From: Chlamydiota bacterium
GTDB taxonomy: Bacteria; Chlamydiota; Chlamydiia; Chlamydiales; Rhabdochlamydiaceae
Length of the DNA: 35,142 nucleotides
NCBI GenBank assembly: GCA_013288895.1
Contig: JABDAY010000017.1
Coordinates: 1 to 35,142, forward strand
Direction: 5' to 3'
This document shows, in pieces, positions 8,814-18,443 of the stretch (within the stretch, counting starts at the first letter, position 1; every line of letters starts with the position of its first letter). Below the pieces are notes generated by a model. The model was not told where the DNA came from, ran no database searches, and worked only from the letters and a program-made list of their open reading frames with translations. Made by a program: the position numbers and the translations under genes.

Positions 8814-11572
8814 CATATCAACGAACATTGAAAAATAAGAAGAGTTATTATTCTCTTCCTGCGCTTGAGGAGAAGGGGGTAGGCAAGATTAGCCGTTTGC
8901 CTGTGTCTATTCGGATAATCTTAGAGTCTTTGCTCCGCACGGGAGATGAGGAAAAAATTAAACAGCTTGCAAATTGGAATCCAAAAGAGGAGGGGGATAT
9001 CCCCTTTGTTGTTTCTCGGGTGATTTTGCAGGATTTTACGGGTGTTCCTTTGATTGTTGATTTGGCGGCGATGCGGGATGCTGTGGATGATCCTACGATT
9101 ATTGAACCTCAGGTTCCGGTGGATTTGGTGGTGGATCATTCTGTTCAGGTGGATAAGGCGGGGACGGATGACGCTTTTATGTTTAATCTTAAGATAGAGT
9201 TTGAGCGCAACAAGGAGCGGTACACCTTTCTAAAATGGGGACAGGATGCTTTTGAAACATTTCAAGTGGTTCCCCCGGGGATTGGGATTGTCCATCAGGT
9301 GAATTTGGAAAATATCGCTACAGTTGTGATGGAAAAAGAGGGGGTTTTATTTTTTGATACACTCGTTGGGACCGATTCTCATACGACGATGATCAATGGC
9401 CTTGGCGTGCTTGGGTGGGGAGTGGGAGGAATTGAGGCGGAGGCCGCGATGCTCGGTCAGCCTGTATCCATTTCCATTCCTGAAGTGATTGGTGTACTTA
9501 TGGAGGGAAAGCTTCAAGAAGGGGTCACGGCAACTGATTTGACTTTGCGTGTAACGGAGCTTCTAAGAAATGAAAAGGTGGTGGGGAAGTTTGTGGAGTT
9601 TTTTGGGGAAGGTGCTGCAAGCCTTTCTGTTGCTGATAGGGCAACCATTGGCAATATGTCGCCAGAATATGGCGCGACAGTGGGGTTTTTCCCCTGCGAT
9701 GAAAAGACTTTGGATTATCTAAGGATGACAGGAAGGGAGGAGGGGGATATTGCGCAAGTGAGGGAATATTTAGAGGCGCAAAAAATGTTTGGAATCCCGC
9801 GAAAAGGAGAGGTTGATTATACGAAAGTACTACCTCTTGATCTTTCTAGCATCCGCCCTTGCGTTGCCGGCCCCAAAAGGCCTCAAGACAGGATCGAACT
9901 GACTGAGCTTAAACACAAGTTTAACGAGACGTTGAAAAGCGGGTATGGAAAAATTGAAAAGTCTCCTAAAATTGCGATTCATGCTGATGGGCATTTCTCC
10001 GTAGACCAGCACCGGGAAATGGGAGGCAAAGAGGAGATGGAAAATGACACCTCCAGCCTGAAGTGGAGCGAATCTGAGATGGTTGAAAACCGCCCCTTTA
10101 ATGAAGCTACTTCAAACCCGGGTTATATTAAAGGATCTCTCTCTGATGAAGTATTGGAGCATGGTTCCGTTGTCATTGCAGCGATCACAAGTTGTACAAA
10201 TACGAGTAACCCTTCGGTGATGCTTGCAGCCGGACTCCTTGCAAAAAAGGCAGTAGAAAAAGGATTAAAAATTAATCCCCTTGTTAAAACTTCCCTTGCT
10301 CCTGGATCTCGGGTAGTAACCGATTACTTAGCAAAGACAGGTCTTCAAAAATACCTCAATGACCTCGGTTTTCAGCTTGTGGCTTATGGATGCACAACGT
10401 GTATTGGCAATAGCGGCCCCCTGGACGAGAGGATTGAAAATGCGATTAAATCCTATGATCTTATAGCTGCAAGTGTGCTGAGCGGCAATCGCAATTTTGA
10501 AGCGCGGATTCACAGCGCTGTGAAAGCAAACTTCTTAATGTCGCCGCCGCTAGTCGTGGCATTTGCCATAGCAGGAAGGGTGGATATTGATTTGACCAAA
10601 GAGCCTATTGGCAATGGGAAAGATGGAAAACCTGTCTATTTGCGCGATGTTTGGCCCTCTTCTAAGGAGATTGAGGATGCCGTAGCTCAGGGTCTCGAGC
10701 CTCAAATGTTTAAAAAAAGATACGCCAACATTAAAAAAGACAATCCCGTTTGGGAAGAGATTAAAACGACTAAAAGCGCTTCTTATAAATGGGATTCGAA
10801 AAGCACCTACATTCAAAAGCCCCCTTATTTTGAAGATTTTAGTTTGGATCTTCCTCCCCACAAAGAATTAAAAAATATGCGCGCCCTTGCCCTTTTTGGC
10901 GACTCTGTCACAACCGATCATATTTCTCCTGCCGGCGCATTTAAGGCAAATTCCCCTGCCGGAGAATATCTCCTTTCAAAAGGGGTGAAAGAAGCAGATT
11001 TCAATAGTTATGGTTCTAGAAGGGGCAATCATTTTGTCATGATGCGAGGGACTTTTGCAAATGTCAGGATCATGAATAAAATGGCAGATGGAAAAGAGGG
11101 GGGCTATACAAAACATATGCCCGATAAAAAACTCATGACCATTTTTGCGGCCTCAGAAGAATACGCAAAAACAAAAACGCCCCTTGTTGTTTTTGCTGGG
11201 AAAGATTACGGGATGGGAAGCTCGCGCGATTGGGCAGCAAAAGGGACCCTTCTTTTAGGTGTTCACGTCGTTGTTGCCAGAAGTTTTGAGAGGATTCACA
11301 GAAGTAACCTGATTGGGATGGGGGTCTTGCCTCTCCAATTTTTAAATGATGAATCATGGGAGAGCTGTGGCATTACAGGAGAAGAGGTATTTACCCTGAA
11401 CGGCCTTGAAAAAGAAATCACCCCGAAACAACATGTCACTTTAGAGGTAGAAGGGAAAAAACCCATAAAGCTTATCACTTGCATTGATACTCCAACAGAA
11501 GTAGAATATTACAAAAACGGCGGAATTCTACCCTATGTCTTACGAAAAATTATCAGAGATCGAAAAGCTTGA
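8810..11572 (+). CDS. acnA: Aconitate hydratase, AcnA/IRP type
   Basis: This protein of about 920 aa interconverts citrate and isocitrate in the TCA cycle using a 4Fe-4S cluster in the cytoplasm. Cluster ligands are C462 (in [12 protein letters not shown]) and C528 and C531 (in [12 protein letters not shown]). The 66- and 3-residue spacing is the same as in E. coli AcnA. Also visible are the [20 protein letters not shown] segment and the C-terminal swivel domain with [15 protein letters not shown] and [16 protein letters not shown] at 8801 is in frame, but GGAGG sits at 8796-8800, so I choose GTG at 8810, giving a 9-nt spacing and a 4-nt GTGA overlap with the autotransporter stop. It also overlaps the next gene by 38 nt. 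Translational coupling to a surface protein gene is unusual. Confidence 0.95.
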   Translation: MTYQRTLKNKKSYYSLPALEEKGVGKISRLPVSIRIILESLLRTGDEEKIKQLANWNPKEEGDIPFVVSRVILQDFTGVPLIVDLAAMRDAVDDPTIIEPQVPVDLVVDHSVQVDKAGTDDAFMFNLKIEFERNKERYTFLKWGQDAFETFQVVPPGIGIVHQVNLENIATVVMEKEGVLFFDTLVGTDSHTTMINGLGVLGWGVGGIEAEAAMLGQPVSISIPEVIGVLMEGKLQEGVTATDLTLRVTELLRNEKVVGKFVEFFGEGAASLSVADRATIGNMSPEYGATVGFFPCDEKTLDYLRMTGREEGDIAQVREYLEAQKMFGIPRKGEVDYTKVLPLDLSSIRPCVAGPKRPQDRIELTELKHKFNETLKSGYGKIEKSPKIAIHADGHFSVDQHREMGGKEEMENDTSSLKWSESEMVENRPFNEATSNPGYIKGSLSDEVLEHGSVVIAAITSCTNTSNPSVMLAAGLLAKKAVEKGLKINPLVKTSLAPGSRVVTDYLAKTGLQKYLNDLGFQLVAYGCTTCIGNSGPLDERIENAIKSYDLIAASVLSGNRNFEARIHSAVKANFLMSPPLVVAFAIAGRVDIDLTKEPIGNGKDGKPVYLRDVWPSSKEIEDAVAQGLEPQMFKKRYANIKKDNPVWEEIKTTKSASYKWDSKSTYIQKPPYFEDFSLDLPPHKELKNMRALALFGDSVTTDHISPAGAFKANSPAGEYLLSKGVKEADFNSYGSRRGNHFVMMRGTFANVRIMNKMADGKEGGYTKHMPDKKLMTIFAASEEYAKTKTPLVVFAGKDYGMGSSRDWAAKGTLLLGVHVVVARSFERIHRSNLIGMGVLPLQFLNDESWESCGITGEEVFTLNGLEKEITPKQHVTLEVEGKKPIKLITCIDTPTEVEYYKNGGILPYVLRKIIRDRKA

Positions 11573-12962
11573 GACCAAGTCGAGATTAGCCTGGTGGAAT
11601 GTGTCCACCCTTGGAGAAGAACAATATGAGCAAGAGCTTAAAGATACAGAAATTGCGCTGAGGAAACTCTTTTCCTCCAAAGAAGACTACGCAAAGTTAA
11701 ACCTAAAAAACCGGGAAGGGGTCCTCCTCCAGTTTCGCTTTAAAGAGAACCAAATACCCGAAGAACTTATCGTTGCCATCGTGACTGCCGAGGTAGAGAT
11801 TGAATCGATCTATACCAATTTTAGACCCCAAATAGATGGCAAGAATGTTTCAAATAACGAGCTTAAAAATATTCTCTCGGAAAGCACCGATCCCATTCTT
11901 CGCAAGAAAGCTTGGGAAGCATCGAAAGAGATAGGGGAGAAGGTAGAACAGAAAGTTTTGCACCTCATAGAGCTCCGCAATCAAGCGGCACGTGTTGCGG
12001 GATTTACCGATTTTTATCAAATGCGCCTGGAGCTTCAGGAGATCGATCAGGAAAAACTCTTTGAGCTTTTAGCACAATTGGACGAGCTCACCTCCCCCAT
12101 CTGGAAAAAATACAAGTCTACTCTTCCCGGAGTTTATCCTTGGGATTTTAGCGACCCGTTTTTTCAGGAAGCCCCTAAAGGGAAAATCGATTTTGACCCA
12201 TTTTATAAAGGGAAAGATGTCGTAGCCATCAGCCAGCAATTCTATCGTGACCAAGGCTTTGATGTAGAAGATATCCTTGCTAGGTCAGATCTGTTTGAGC
12301 GGGAGAAAAAAAGTCAGCACGCCTTTTGCACATGTATCGATCGGGGCCAAGATGTCCGTATCCTTTGCAACTTGAGAGATAACGAGTTTTGGATGTCGGT
12401 TCAGCTTCACGAACTTGGCCATGCTATCTACGATAAATATATCGACCAGAAATTGCCCTATCTTCTCCGCTCTCCCGCTCACACTTCTACTACCGAAGCC
12501 ATAGCGATGTTCTTTGGCAGATATAGTAAAGACCCTTCATTCTTAAAAGAATATTGCGGGGTTTCCATTGCCCCTCATCATGATACAGCAGCTGGTTTAC
12601 TTGTCTTTGCCAGATGGGTTCTCGTGATGACCCATTTTGAAAGGGCGATGTACCAAACAAAAACCGACTTGCGCACTCTCTGGTGGGATCTTGTTGAAAA
12701 GTACCAATCGATCAAAAGACCCCCTTACAGGCACAAAGCTGATTGGGCCTCCAAGCTTCACCTTGCTTGCGCCCCTGTCTATTACCAAAATTACATCCTC
12801 GGCGAAATGACAGCCAGTCAGCTCAAGGCCAAACTCCCGATCAATCAGTTCATCTCCAAGCTATTTGCCCTCGGCGCCTCCCACCCCTGGGACAAAACCA
12901 TAGAGCTCGCCACCGGAGAGCCACTAAGTGCAAAGTATTTTGCAGCGGATATAACTTTTTGA
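11535..12962 (+). CDS. Zinc metallopeptidase, M2 (ACE-like) / M3-type
   Basis: The 475-aa protein is largely helical with no signal peptide, so probably cytoplasmic. The zinc site is HELGHAIYD (H292, E293, H296) with the third ligand E321 in [11 protein letters not shown]. The stretch between them, [18 protein letters not shown], resembles the angiotensin-converting-enzyme (M2) pattern LPxxLRxxAxxxxxEA more than M3 oligopeptidase F. Such enzymes remove dipeptides or cleave short peptides, so a role in peptide turnover is likely. The ATG lies 38 nt inside the aconitase gene and only a weak GGCGGA precedes it, implying coupled translation. A start further downstream is possible, but the N-terminal sequence [16 protein letters not shown] looks genuine. 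M32 carboxypeptidase is a less likely alternative. Confidence 0.75.
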   Translation: MSYEKLSEIEKLETKSRLAWWNVSTLGEEQYEQELKDTEIALRKLFSSKEDYAKLNLKNREGVLLQFRFKENQIPEELIVAIVTAEVEIESIYTNFRPQIDGKNVSNNELKNILSESTDPILRKKAWEASKEIGEKVEQKVLHLIELRNQAARVAGFTDFYQMRLELQEIDQEKLFELLAQLDELTSPIWKKYKSTLPGVYPWDFSDPFFQEAPKGKIDFDPFYKGKDVVAISQQFYRDQGFDVEDILARSDLFEREKKSQHAFCTCIDRGQDVRILCNLRDNEFWMSVQLHELGHAIYDKYIDQKLPYLLRSPAHTSTTEAIAMFFGRYSKDPSFLKEYCGVSIAPHHDTAAGLLVFARWVLVMTHFERAMYQTKTDLRTLWWDLVEKYQSIKRPPYRHKADWASKLHLACAPVYYQNYILGEMTASQLKAKLPINQFISKLFALGASHPWDKTIELATGEPLSAKYFAADITF

Positions 12963-12970
12963 AGATGGGG

Positions 12971-13096
12971 AAGAAGATCGGGCACGCGGGCACGGGCACG
13001 GGCATGAAATCCGGAAAGAAAAGAAGCCTTAACCTCTTCCCTCTTTCGTGCCCGTGCCCGTGCCCGCGTGCGTGCCCGATCTTTTCTTTCTTCAAG
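12971..13096. repeat. GGGCAC-rich palindromic extragenic repeat, copy 1
   Basis: This large imperfect hairpin lies between the convergent peptidase and FAD-protein genes. The left arm starts GATCGGGCACGCGGGCACGG and the right arm (13040-13080) is its near complement, built of repeated GTGCCC units. A ~30-nt purine-rich loop separates them. Compared with the right arm, the left arm has lost one ACGC unit. T/C-rich sequence follows the right arm. A second copy is at 16031-16141. It may act as a bidirectional terminator or mRNA-end stabiliser; whether it is mobile is not shown. Confidence 0.85.
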
Positions 13097-14093
13097 CTGC
13101 TCTTAATGCTTCGTGATAAGGTTTGAGTGCAGTCTTCCACCTCGGGATGTAGGTTCCCATGTTTTGTATATGGGAGGTATTGACAACTTCGAAGAGGGTT
13201 TTGATGTTTGGGCCAAGCTTGTTAAGCATCGACGAATTGAAATAGGCTTGTGCATAGGTGTAGGTATCGGAGTTAAGGATTTTTGCTCTGGGATCGACCA
13301 ATTTAGAATTAATTAGGTGTTCGATACATTTTTGTGCATTGGCTTCGTTTGCATGAGTTTGGAAGATAATGAGTTGGTAGCGGGTGTTTTGCAGGCCGAC
13401 AAAGGGAGTGAGGTTCATGATCCTTGAAACGCCGCTAAAGCCGTTTTGGTAGGTGAAACGGAATGGTGTGGGGTCCTCGATGAGGACATAAAGATGGGAG
13501 GCTCGTCCTGTCTTTGATGATGCTTCAACATTGGGCATGTTATTGACCTTTAACGAGCACATAGGCGGAATAAATAATTTTGATGAGGTGTATTTTCTTC
13601 CGTTGACGGATACCTCTACAAACTGCCTATCCAGATCGAAATAAACGCTCTCGATCTTGTGATTCATTAGAAGGACGATATTTGTTTTAGAGATCAGTTG
13701 TAAAATGTGGCTCATTAGCTCATAACAACCTTGAGAGGGGTAATATTCTCCTCGGATAGGTGTGTTTTGGTTGGCAAGAGTGCCGAGCGGGTCATTTAAG
13801 GGGACCATTTTGCATCCAATATACTCTTCAAGAAAGTTTTTTACGCTAGGATTAGAGCCAATTTGGTGGCAGCCCATATCTGCATGGGCAACTCCGCAGA
13901 TATCGATGCTTTTCCAAGCCCCGCCGCATTGATTAGATTCCTCAACGATTAAGACCCTTTTGCCCATATTAGCTTGATATAACGCTTCGATTAAAGGAAT
14001 GGGGCTGGATCCTACAAAAACACAATCAAAATCTGCTGTGATCGCAAAAACAGAGACTTGCAAAAAAACAAAAAATAAACGCAATACAACCAC
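13092..14093 (-). CDS. Exported FAD/NAD(P)-binding oxidoreductase-like protein
   Basis: This encodes about 333 aa. A TTG at 14111 is in frame, but GGAGG followed by 5 nt points to GTG at 14093, which leaves VVVLRLFFVFLQVSVFAITA as a signal peptide or anchor. A Rossmann FAD-binding fold follows at once: FDCVFVGSSPIPLIEALYQA, then GKRVLIVEESNQCGGAWKS, as in amine oxidase/phytoene dehydrogenase-type flavoproteins. The usual GxGxxG is degenerate (VGSSPIPL). Further on are MGCHQIG and a C-terminal region without recognised motifs. The length is short for an amine oxidase. Substrate is unknown. An exported flavoprotein would need folding before export or cofactor loading in the periplasm. The gene stop is in the flank of the palindromic repeat. 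Confidence 0.6.
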   Translation of the reverse strand: MVVLRLFFVFLQVSVFAITADFDCVFVGSSPIPLIEALYQANMGKRVLIVEESNQCGGAWKSIDICGVAHADMGCHQIGSNPSVKNFLEEYIGCKMVPLNDPLGTLANQNTPIRGEYYPSQGCYELMSHILQLISKTNIVLLMNHKIESVYFDLDRQFVEVSVNGRKYTSSKLFIPPMCSLKVNNMPNVEASSKTGRASHLYVLIEDPTPFRFTYQNGFSGVSRIMNLTPFVGLQNTRYQLIIFQTHANEANAQKCIEHLINSKLVDPRAKILNSDTYTYAQAYFNSSMLNKLGPNIKTLFEVVNTSHIQNMGTYIPRWKTALKPYHEALRAA

Positions 14094-14146
14094 GTTTCCC
14101 TCCGATTTCAAGAAAAACGCAGCATAAAAGATTAAAAATAAATGCG

Positions 14147-15541
14147 CTACTTTGTTTTTAGTGGATCACAACACGCGACAACTTCCCAAGTCCCCTTTAC
14201 AAATCGATTAAGATTTGCTTCTATTAATTCGAGAGTAGCAGGGTCTTTATGCGCTGCTTGAGTAACGAGTGCAGAAACTACGATCTGATCTCCTTCCTCA
14301 TGAACTTCATAGGGGGTTATATTGAGAAGGGAACCATCTTCCATGGGTAGTGTTAAACCATTAGTCCCAATGGGCCCATCAGATCGGGGGAATGTGCCAC
14401 GCCAAGTAGTTGTGACCGCAGAATTAGGAGCTGGGTGTAGAGAAAAGCTGTCTTCTTCAGGAATGGAAAAGTTATCGCATTTAGATGAAAAATGAAAAGA
14501 TTTGACAGAAAACTTATGCAGAGTTCCTTTATCATCGCGTGCAATAACCTTATGGGGTTGAGACACAGCAGTATTATCGACAACCTCACTGACTTTTACA
14601 GGTACAGATGTAAATTGCTCTGGATACTTTTCTTGAAAATGTTTAACCAGAGAGGCGGCAGCGTCTGGTGAGAATCTTCCATCGCAAAAAATTTCAAGAA
14701 CATGCAGACCTTCCGTTTGTTTAAGCAGAGACTTTTGTGTGACATCTGAGAGCTTTATTCCAGCGTAAGGAATGCCTGCTCTATCCAAAACACCCTTCAG
14801 TTGCACAATTTTTTCTCCGTTTGTAGAGCAGTATATTCTGCTGGTTTTTTCAAAAACTTTCTCTCCAATTTTTTCATTTAATCCGAGGCAAAAATTAACA
14901 CCCTTCTTCATTTGTCTCCAAAACAATATTTCTGGCTTAGGGAGTAGTCTTTTAGGAGCATGCGTGTGCATTTCTCTCGGGTGATTAACACTCATTAGAA
15001 GTGGGGAAGATCCCTTGAAGTTAAGAATATGAAAATGGAAATGAGAAACACCGCTAGATGTTGGATCTTCAGGAGGAGAAAAAATTTCCTGTAGGCTAAG
15101 GAGGGATTTTCCCAAGCTAGTCTTGTTTGGGCCAGGAGGTTGAGATTCTGGATTTTCCCGATGGTGGATGCAAACGACGCTGTCTTCAGAGCCAGGAGGG
15201 AGAGTTAATAGTTTGCGTACACTTTGGATGAGGGCAGAAAATCCCCCTGCGTAACAGTAGGGTTTAGGTGGGGGTGGGGGGTCATTGGGTTTGGGCATAG
15301 GAGAACCTCCCGCATTCACACAATGTGCCGCAGATTCACCGTCTGACCTTCTGTCTTTACTTGTGAATACAAAAAATTCTCTCGGTTTTTTCTGTTGCGG
15401 TTGCATAGGTCTATGGTCAGTGGTGTGGATAGCTCGTGTTGCTAATGCGGTTAGGCTTTTAGTGTTTGCAGCTAAAGCGGGACGGACAGTTGCGGTTGAA
15501 TGGGTTAACGTCTTGCAAAGTAAACGGACACTGGCGCTCAT
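14147..15541 (-). CDS. Unknown protein with mitochondrial-presequence-like N-terminus, candidate effector
   Basis: I do not recognise the family. ATG at 15541 is preceded by GGAGG 7 nt upstream and is preferred over the in-frame upstream start at 15601, giving 464 aa. The first 41 residues contain no Asp or Glu, three Arg, two Lys and many Ser/Thr/Ala, including residues 31-41 TALATRAIHTT. This is the composition and motif of a mitochondrial targeting presequence; it also fits the Ser/Thr-rich N-terminus of type III secreted proteins. A Pro-rich stretch (NDPPPPPKP) and an HFHFH motif lie in the first half. The rest is mixed alpha/beta with no signal peptide or membrane helix. No catalytic motif is clear. 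An exported effector role is inferred. Confidence 0.7.
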   Translation of the reverse strand: MSASVRLLCKTLTHSTATVRPALAANTKSLTALATRAIHTTDHRPMQPQQKKPREFFVFTSKDRRSDGESAAHCVNAGGSPMPKPNDPPPPPKPYCYAGGFSALIQSVRKLLTLPPGSEDSVVCIHHRENPESQPPGPNKTSLGKSLLSLQEIFSPPEDPTSSGVSHFHFHILNFKGSSPLLMSVNHPREMHTHAPKRLLPKPEILFWRQMKKGVNFCLGLNEKIGEKVFEKTSRIYCSTNGEKIVQLKGVLDRAGIPYAGIKLSDVTQKSLLKQTEGLHVLEIFCDGRFSPDAAASLVKHFQEKYPEQFTSVPVKVSEVVDNTAVSQPHKVIARDDKGTLHKFSVKSFHFSSKCDNFSIPEEDSFSLHPAPNSAVTTTWRGTFPRSDGPIGTNGLTLPMEDGSLLNITPYEVHEEGDQIVVSALVTQAAHKDPATLELIEANLNRFVKGTWEVVACCDPLKTK

Positions 15542-15654
15542 GATGTTTCCTCCGGTAAAAGTCGAGAGTATATCCTTCATGAGCTTTATTGAAAAGATCA
15601 ATTCTTTATTTAATCTTCATACCCAATTAAGTTGTTTTTTGTTATCCTCTAGTC

Positions 15655-16032
15655 ATGGTCCGTTCTATGCCAAAAAGTTGCCTCTGCTACAGCTCAAAAC
15701 CTTATGAAGATTGTTGCGAGCCCTACCATTTGGGTCTTGAGCCTCCCAATGCTCTTGCTTTAATGCGTTCCCGCTACTGCGGGTATGCCAAATGCAACGT
15801 CGATTATATTCAACGGACACAAACGGCTCCGATAAACAAATCTGAGACTCTAGCTTTTTGTAAAAATACCCAATTTACTGGCCTAACCATCCATTCATTC
15901 CAGGACGGACAAGAGGAAGCATTCGTCACATTCACCGCCCACCTCAAACAAAACGGTGCCGATGCCAGCTTCAAAGAGAAAAGCCGTTTCCTCAAGATCC
16001 ATGGTTGCTGGCGCTATGTAAGTGCAGAATAA
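15655..16032 (+). CDS. ychJ: YchJ/UPF0225 family protein with SEC-C-type zinc motif
   Basis: The 125-aa protein has an N-terminal Cys cluster, CLCYSSKPYEDCCEPYH, of the SEC-C/YchJ type that binds zinc. It continues into the NTF2-like YchJ body (PNALALMRSRYCGYAKCNVDYI, TQFTGLTI, EEAFVTFTAHLK, ALFKEKSRF-like end, WRYVSAE). The molecular function of YchJ is not established. ATG at 15655 gives the full motif; a second ATG at 15667 leaves MPKSCLCYSS and is equally plausible, as neither has a strong ribosome site. It is divergent from the unknown gene at 14147-15541, sharing a ~110-nt AT-rich gap. The stop codon overlaps the start of the second GGGCAC-rich hairpin, which may end its transcript. Confidence 0.82.
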   Translation: MVRSMPKSCLCYSSKPYEDCCEPYHLGLEPPNALALMRSRYCGYAKCNVDYIQRTQTAPINKSETLAFCKNTQFTGLTIHSFQDGQEEAFVTFTAHLKQNGADASFKEKSRFLKIHGCWRYVSAE

Positions 16033-16141
16033 AAGATCGGGCACGCACGCGGGCACGGGCACGGGCACGAAAGAGAAGAGAGCTTAAGCACTTCCCTCTT
16101 TCGTGCCCGTGCCCGCGTGCGTGCCCGATCTTCTTCTCTTC
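16031..16141. repeat. GGGCAC-rich palindromic extragenic repeat, copy 2
   Basis: This has the same architecture as 12971-13096. The left arm begins AAAAGATCGGGCACGCACGC and carries three further GGGCAC-type units. The right arm (16099-16130) is the complement with one GGGCAC unit fewer. The loop keeps the CTTCCCTCTTTCG block of copy 1 but has otherwise diverged. It begins at the ychJ stop codon, and T/C-rich sequence after the right arm would suit a terminator before the cyclase gene. Confidence 0.85.
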
Positions 16142-16188
16142 TGGATTTTAAGCTGGAGGTTAAATTTAACCTCTAATATATAGAAGAT

Positions 16189-18309
16189 ATGCTGAAGAAA
16201 TTTTTTGCTCATTTTAAATATCGGAAGTTGGAAGTCGATATTTTATCAGCATTCACTTTTCTGTTTTTTATTTCGGCAATTTTGGTCATCACGTTTACTT
16301 ATATCAAAAGTTATCGCGTTGTATCAGATACGGCCAGAGTGATAATGATAGAGGTAAGCAGCAAGATCTATAATGAGACAGAAAATTTGCTCAGGTTTAA
16401 AGAAGAGCGCACCCAAGTTACCTCGAGTCTAATCACTTCTCTGGAAGATCTTAATTTAGAAAATACCCGTCTTTTATCTTATATGTACGCCTTTGTTAAA
16501 TGGTTTGATTATGCAGATGGAATATACATTGGAGCTAGCGATGGGAGGATGTTAGGGATTGTCCGCCTGGGAAATGTTCCTCTAAGTGTTAATTTACCAA
16601 GACCTATTCCTAATAAAAGCGTATTTGTTGTCCGCTACGATGTAATAAAGGAAGGTAAAACAATCGAAACTTGGGTTTTTAAGGATGAAAATTTTGATAC
16701 CTTGGATACGATGAATACCCTTCATACTGAATATGACCCCCGAACACGTCCATGGTATATAGATGCCATTCAATCTCAAAAGTTTTCTTGGACAAAACCC
16801 TATAGTTTTTATGAGAGTAAAGATGTTGGCATTAGTTTAGCGGTTCCCATTTTAGATAAGGAGGGAAAGCCGTTTGCAGTGATTGCTACAGACCTTTATT
16901 TAAACACGATCGCTGGGTTTCTGAAAAAAGAAGGAGTATCTAAAAATGCCCTTTCTCTCCTCATTACGAAAGAGGGACTCATCCTTGCCTCCTCGAAAGA
17001 TTTAGAATTGACCCAAATTGGAACTGCTGGGCAAGAGGCTTCCCCTCCCCATCTGCTCCCCTCAATTTTTGAGCTGAAAAATGGCCTTATTCCTTTTGCA
17101 TTCCAAGAGTCGTCAAAATTGGGTGGAGAGCCGTTTATTTATGAATATAATGGGGTTGACTATCTTGCTGTTTTTACCCCTTTTAACCATATTGCTGATC
17201 AAGATTGGGTGATCGCAACAGTGGCTCCTGTTTCTGACTTTCTTCAAGGGGTGGTTACGACCTACCATCAATTGATTGTTCTTTTTATTGGGGTCTTTCT
17301 CTTTTCCGTAGTATTTATCTACTGGATAGCAAAGAGGATTGCAAAACCCATTGTGGAACTTTCCCATGAAATTGATAGGATCAAGCAGTTTGAGCTTACT
17401 GAGGAAATTTCAGTTAAGTCTCACATTAAAGAGATCAACATGATCACCCACTCCTTAGCTGCGATGAAAGAGGCAATCAAGCAGTTTAGCTATTTTGTTC
17501 CCAAACAGCTTGTGCAGAAGCTGATTACGGAAGATTTCTCTTTTAAGTTAGGCGGTACAAGAGAAGACATTACAATTTTTTTCTCAGATATTTATGGGTT
17601 TACAACCATTTCAGAGAACATGCCCCCTGAAAAACTCATGATCCACCTTTCTGAATATTTTTCCGAGCTCTCTCAGATCATTATTGACAACAAAGGGACA
17701 ATTGATAAATACAGCGGCGATAACATCATGGCATTTTGGGGAGCTCCTGCCCCTGATAACGAACAATGCCTTCATGCATGTACAGCAGCTCTTCTCTGTC
17801 AAAAAAGGCTGATTGATCTTAACCATAAATGGCAGCGTGAAAATAAGCCGGTTTTCTTAACCCGCATCGGCATTCAAAAAGGGGAATCGATCGTTGGTAA
17901 TGTCGGAACTGAAGAGCGGATGAACTATACTGTTATCGGGGATCCTGTGAACGTAGCCTCACGTCTGGAGGGCCTCAATAAGCTCTACCACACCAAAATC
18001 ATCATTGGAGAAGAAGTTCATGCTATAATCGCCTCACGTTTTCTCACAAGACCCCTTGACATCGTAGCTGTCCGGGGCAAGACAACCGGAACTAAGATCT
18101 ACGAACTAATAGCCCAATTAAAAGGCGATGAAACCCTCTCCCCAGAGCCAAGCCAGATTGAGCTTTGCAAAGAGTTCTCCCGCGCCTTCGAGCTCTTCCA
18201 CTCAAAGAAATGGCAAGAAGCCCTCCCCCTCTTCGAAGAAATCCTCAAACACCACCCCGACGACTACCCCACCCAGCTCTACATCCAACGCACCAAAGAA
18301 CCCTTCTAA
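16189..18309 (+). CDS. Membrane-bound class III adenylate/guanylate cyclase with Cache sensor and HAMP
   Basis: In this 706-aa protein, a transmembrane helix at ~22-42 and another at ~365-385 bracket a periplasmic double-Cache-like sensor (PRTRPWYIDAI, VGISLAVPILDKEG, FAVIATDLYL). A HAMP segment (IAKRIAKPIVELSHEIDRIK) follows. The cyclase domain (~440-640) has metal Asp D467 (FFSDIYGFT) and D511 (DKYSGDNIMAFWGAP, with K507) and transition-state N588 and R592 (GDPVNVASRLEG), so it should be active. The C-terminal ~50 residues look like one TPR-type helix pair (AFELFHSKKWQEALPLFEEI). It probably makes cAMP in response to an external ligand; ATP versus GTP preference is not decided here. It stands alone, preceded by a hairpin. 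Confidence 0.92.
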   Translation: MLKKFFAHFKYRKLEVDILSAFTFLFFISAILVITFTYIKSYRVVSDTARVIMIEVSSKIYNETENLLRFKEERTQVTSSLITSLEDLNLENTRLLSYMYAFVKWFDYADGIYIGASDGRMLGIVRLGNVPLSVNLPRPIPNKSVFVVRYDVIKEGKTIETWVFKDENFDTLDTMNTLHTEYDPRTRPWYIDAIQSQKFSWTKPYSFYESKDVGISLAVPILDKEGKPFAVIATDLYLNTIAGFLKKEGVSKNALSLLITKEGLILASSKDLELTQIGTAGQEASPPHLLPSIFELKNGLIPFAFQESSKLGGEPFIYEYNGVDYLAVFTPFNHIADQDWVIATVAPVSDFLQGVVTTYHQLIVLFIGVFLFSVVFIYWIAKRIAKPIVELSHEIDRIKQFELTEEISVKSHIKEINMITHSLAAMKEAIKQFSYFVPKQLVQKLITEDFSFKLGGTREDITIFFSDIYGFTTISENMPPEKLMIHLSEYFSELSQIIIDNKGTIDKYSGDNIMAFWGAPAPDNEQCLHACTAALLCQKRLIDLNHKWQRENKPVFLTRIGIQKGESIVGNVGTEERMNYTVIGDPVNVASRLEGLNKLYHTKIIIGEEVHAIIASRFLTRPLDIVAVRGKTTGTKIYELIAQLKGDETLSPEPSQIELCKEFSRAFELFHSKKWQEALPLFEEILKHHPDDYPTQLYIQRTKEPF

Positions 18310-18371
18310 GAAACGCAAAACGCAAAACAAAAATCGCAAAACAGAAGAGGAAAAAGCATAAGTCTATCTTG

Positions 18372-18403
18372 ATCGCGAAGCGATAATTAAATCGCGTAGC
18401 GAT
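18372..18403. repeat. Two tandem small hairpins between the cyclase and emrB
   Basis: ATCGCGAAGCGAT (18372-18384) and ATCGCGTAGCGAT (18391-18403) are each a 5-bp stem with a 3-nt loop, spaced by an AT-rich link, in the convergent gap between the cyclase and the efflux operon. Just upstream (18313-18342) are short CGCAAAAC direct repeats. They may serve as transcription ends; this is inferred from position. Confidence 0.45.
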
Positions 18404-18443
18404 GGCAGTACGAAATTTTTCTAGAGGGAATTGCTGGCATTCA

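Noticed and set aside
12743-13126. Long open frames on both strands across the GGGCAC palindrome
   Set aside because: They arise from the stop-free, periodic GC-rich repeat (runs of Pro, Arg, Cys and Gly-His) and overlap real genes in other frames.
12971-16141. CRISPR array
   Set aside because: The repeated units are contiguous and palindromic with no unique spacers of constant length.
18128-18386. Ser/Pro- and Arg-rich plus-strand ORFs at the cyclase 3' end
   Set aside because: These are alternative frames of the cyclase coding sequence, which has clear TPR-like and cyclase content in its own frame.
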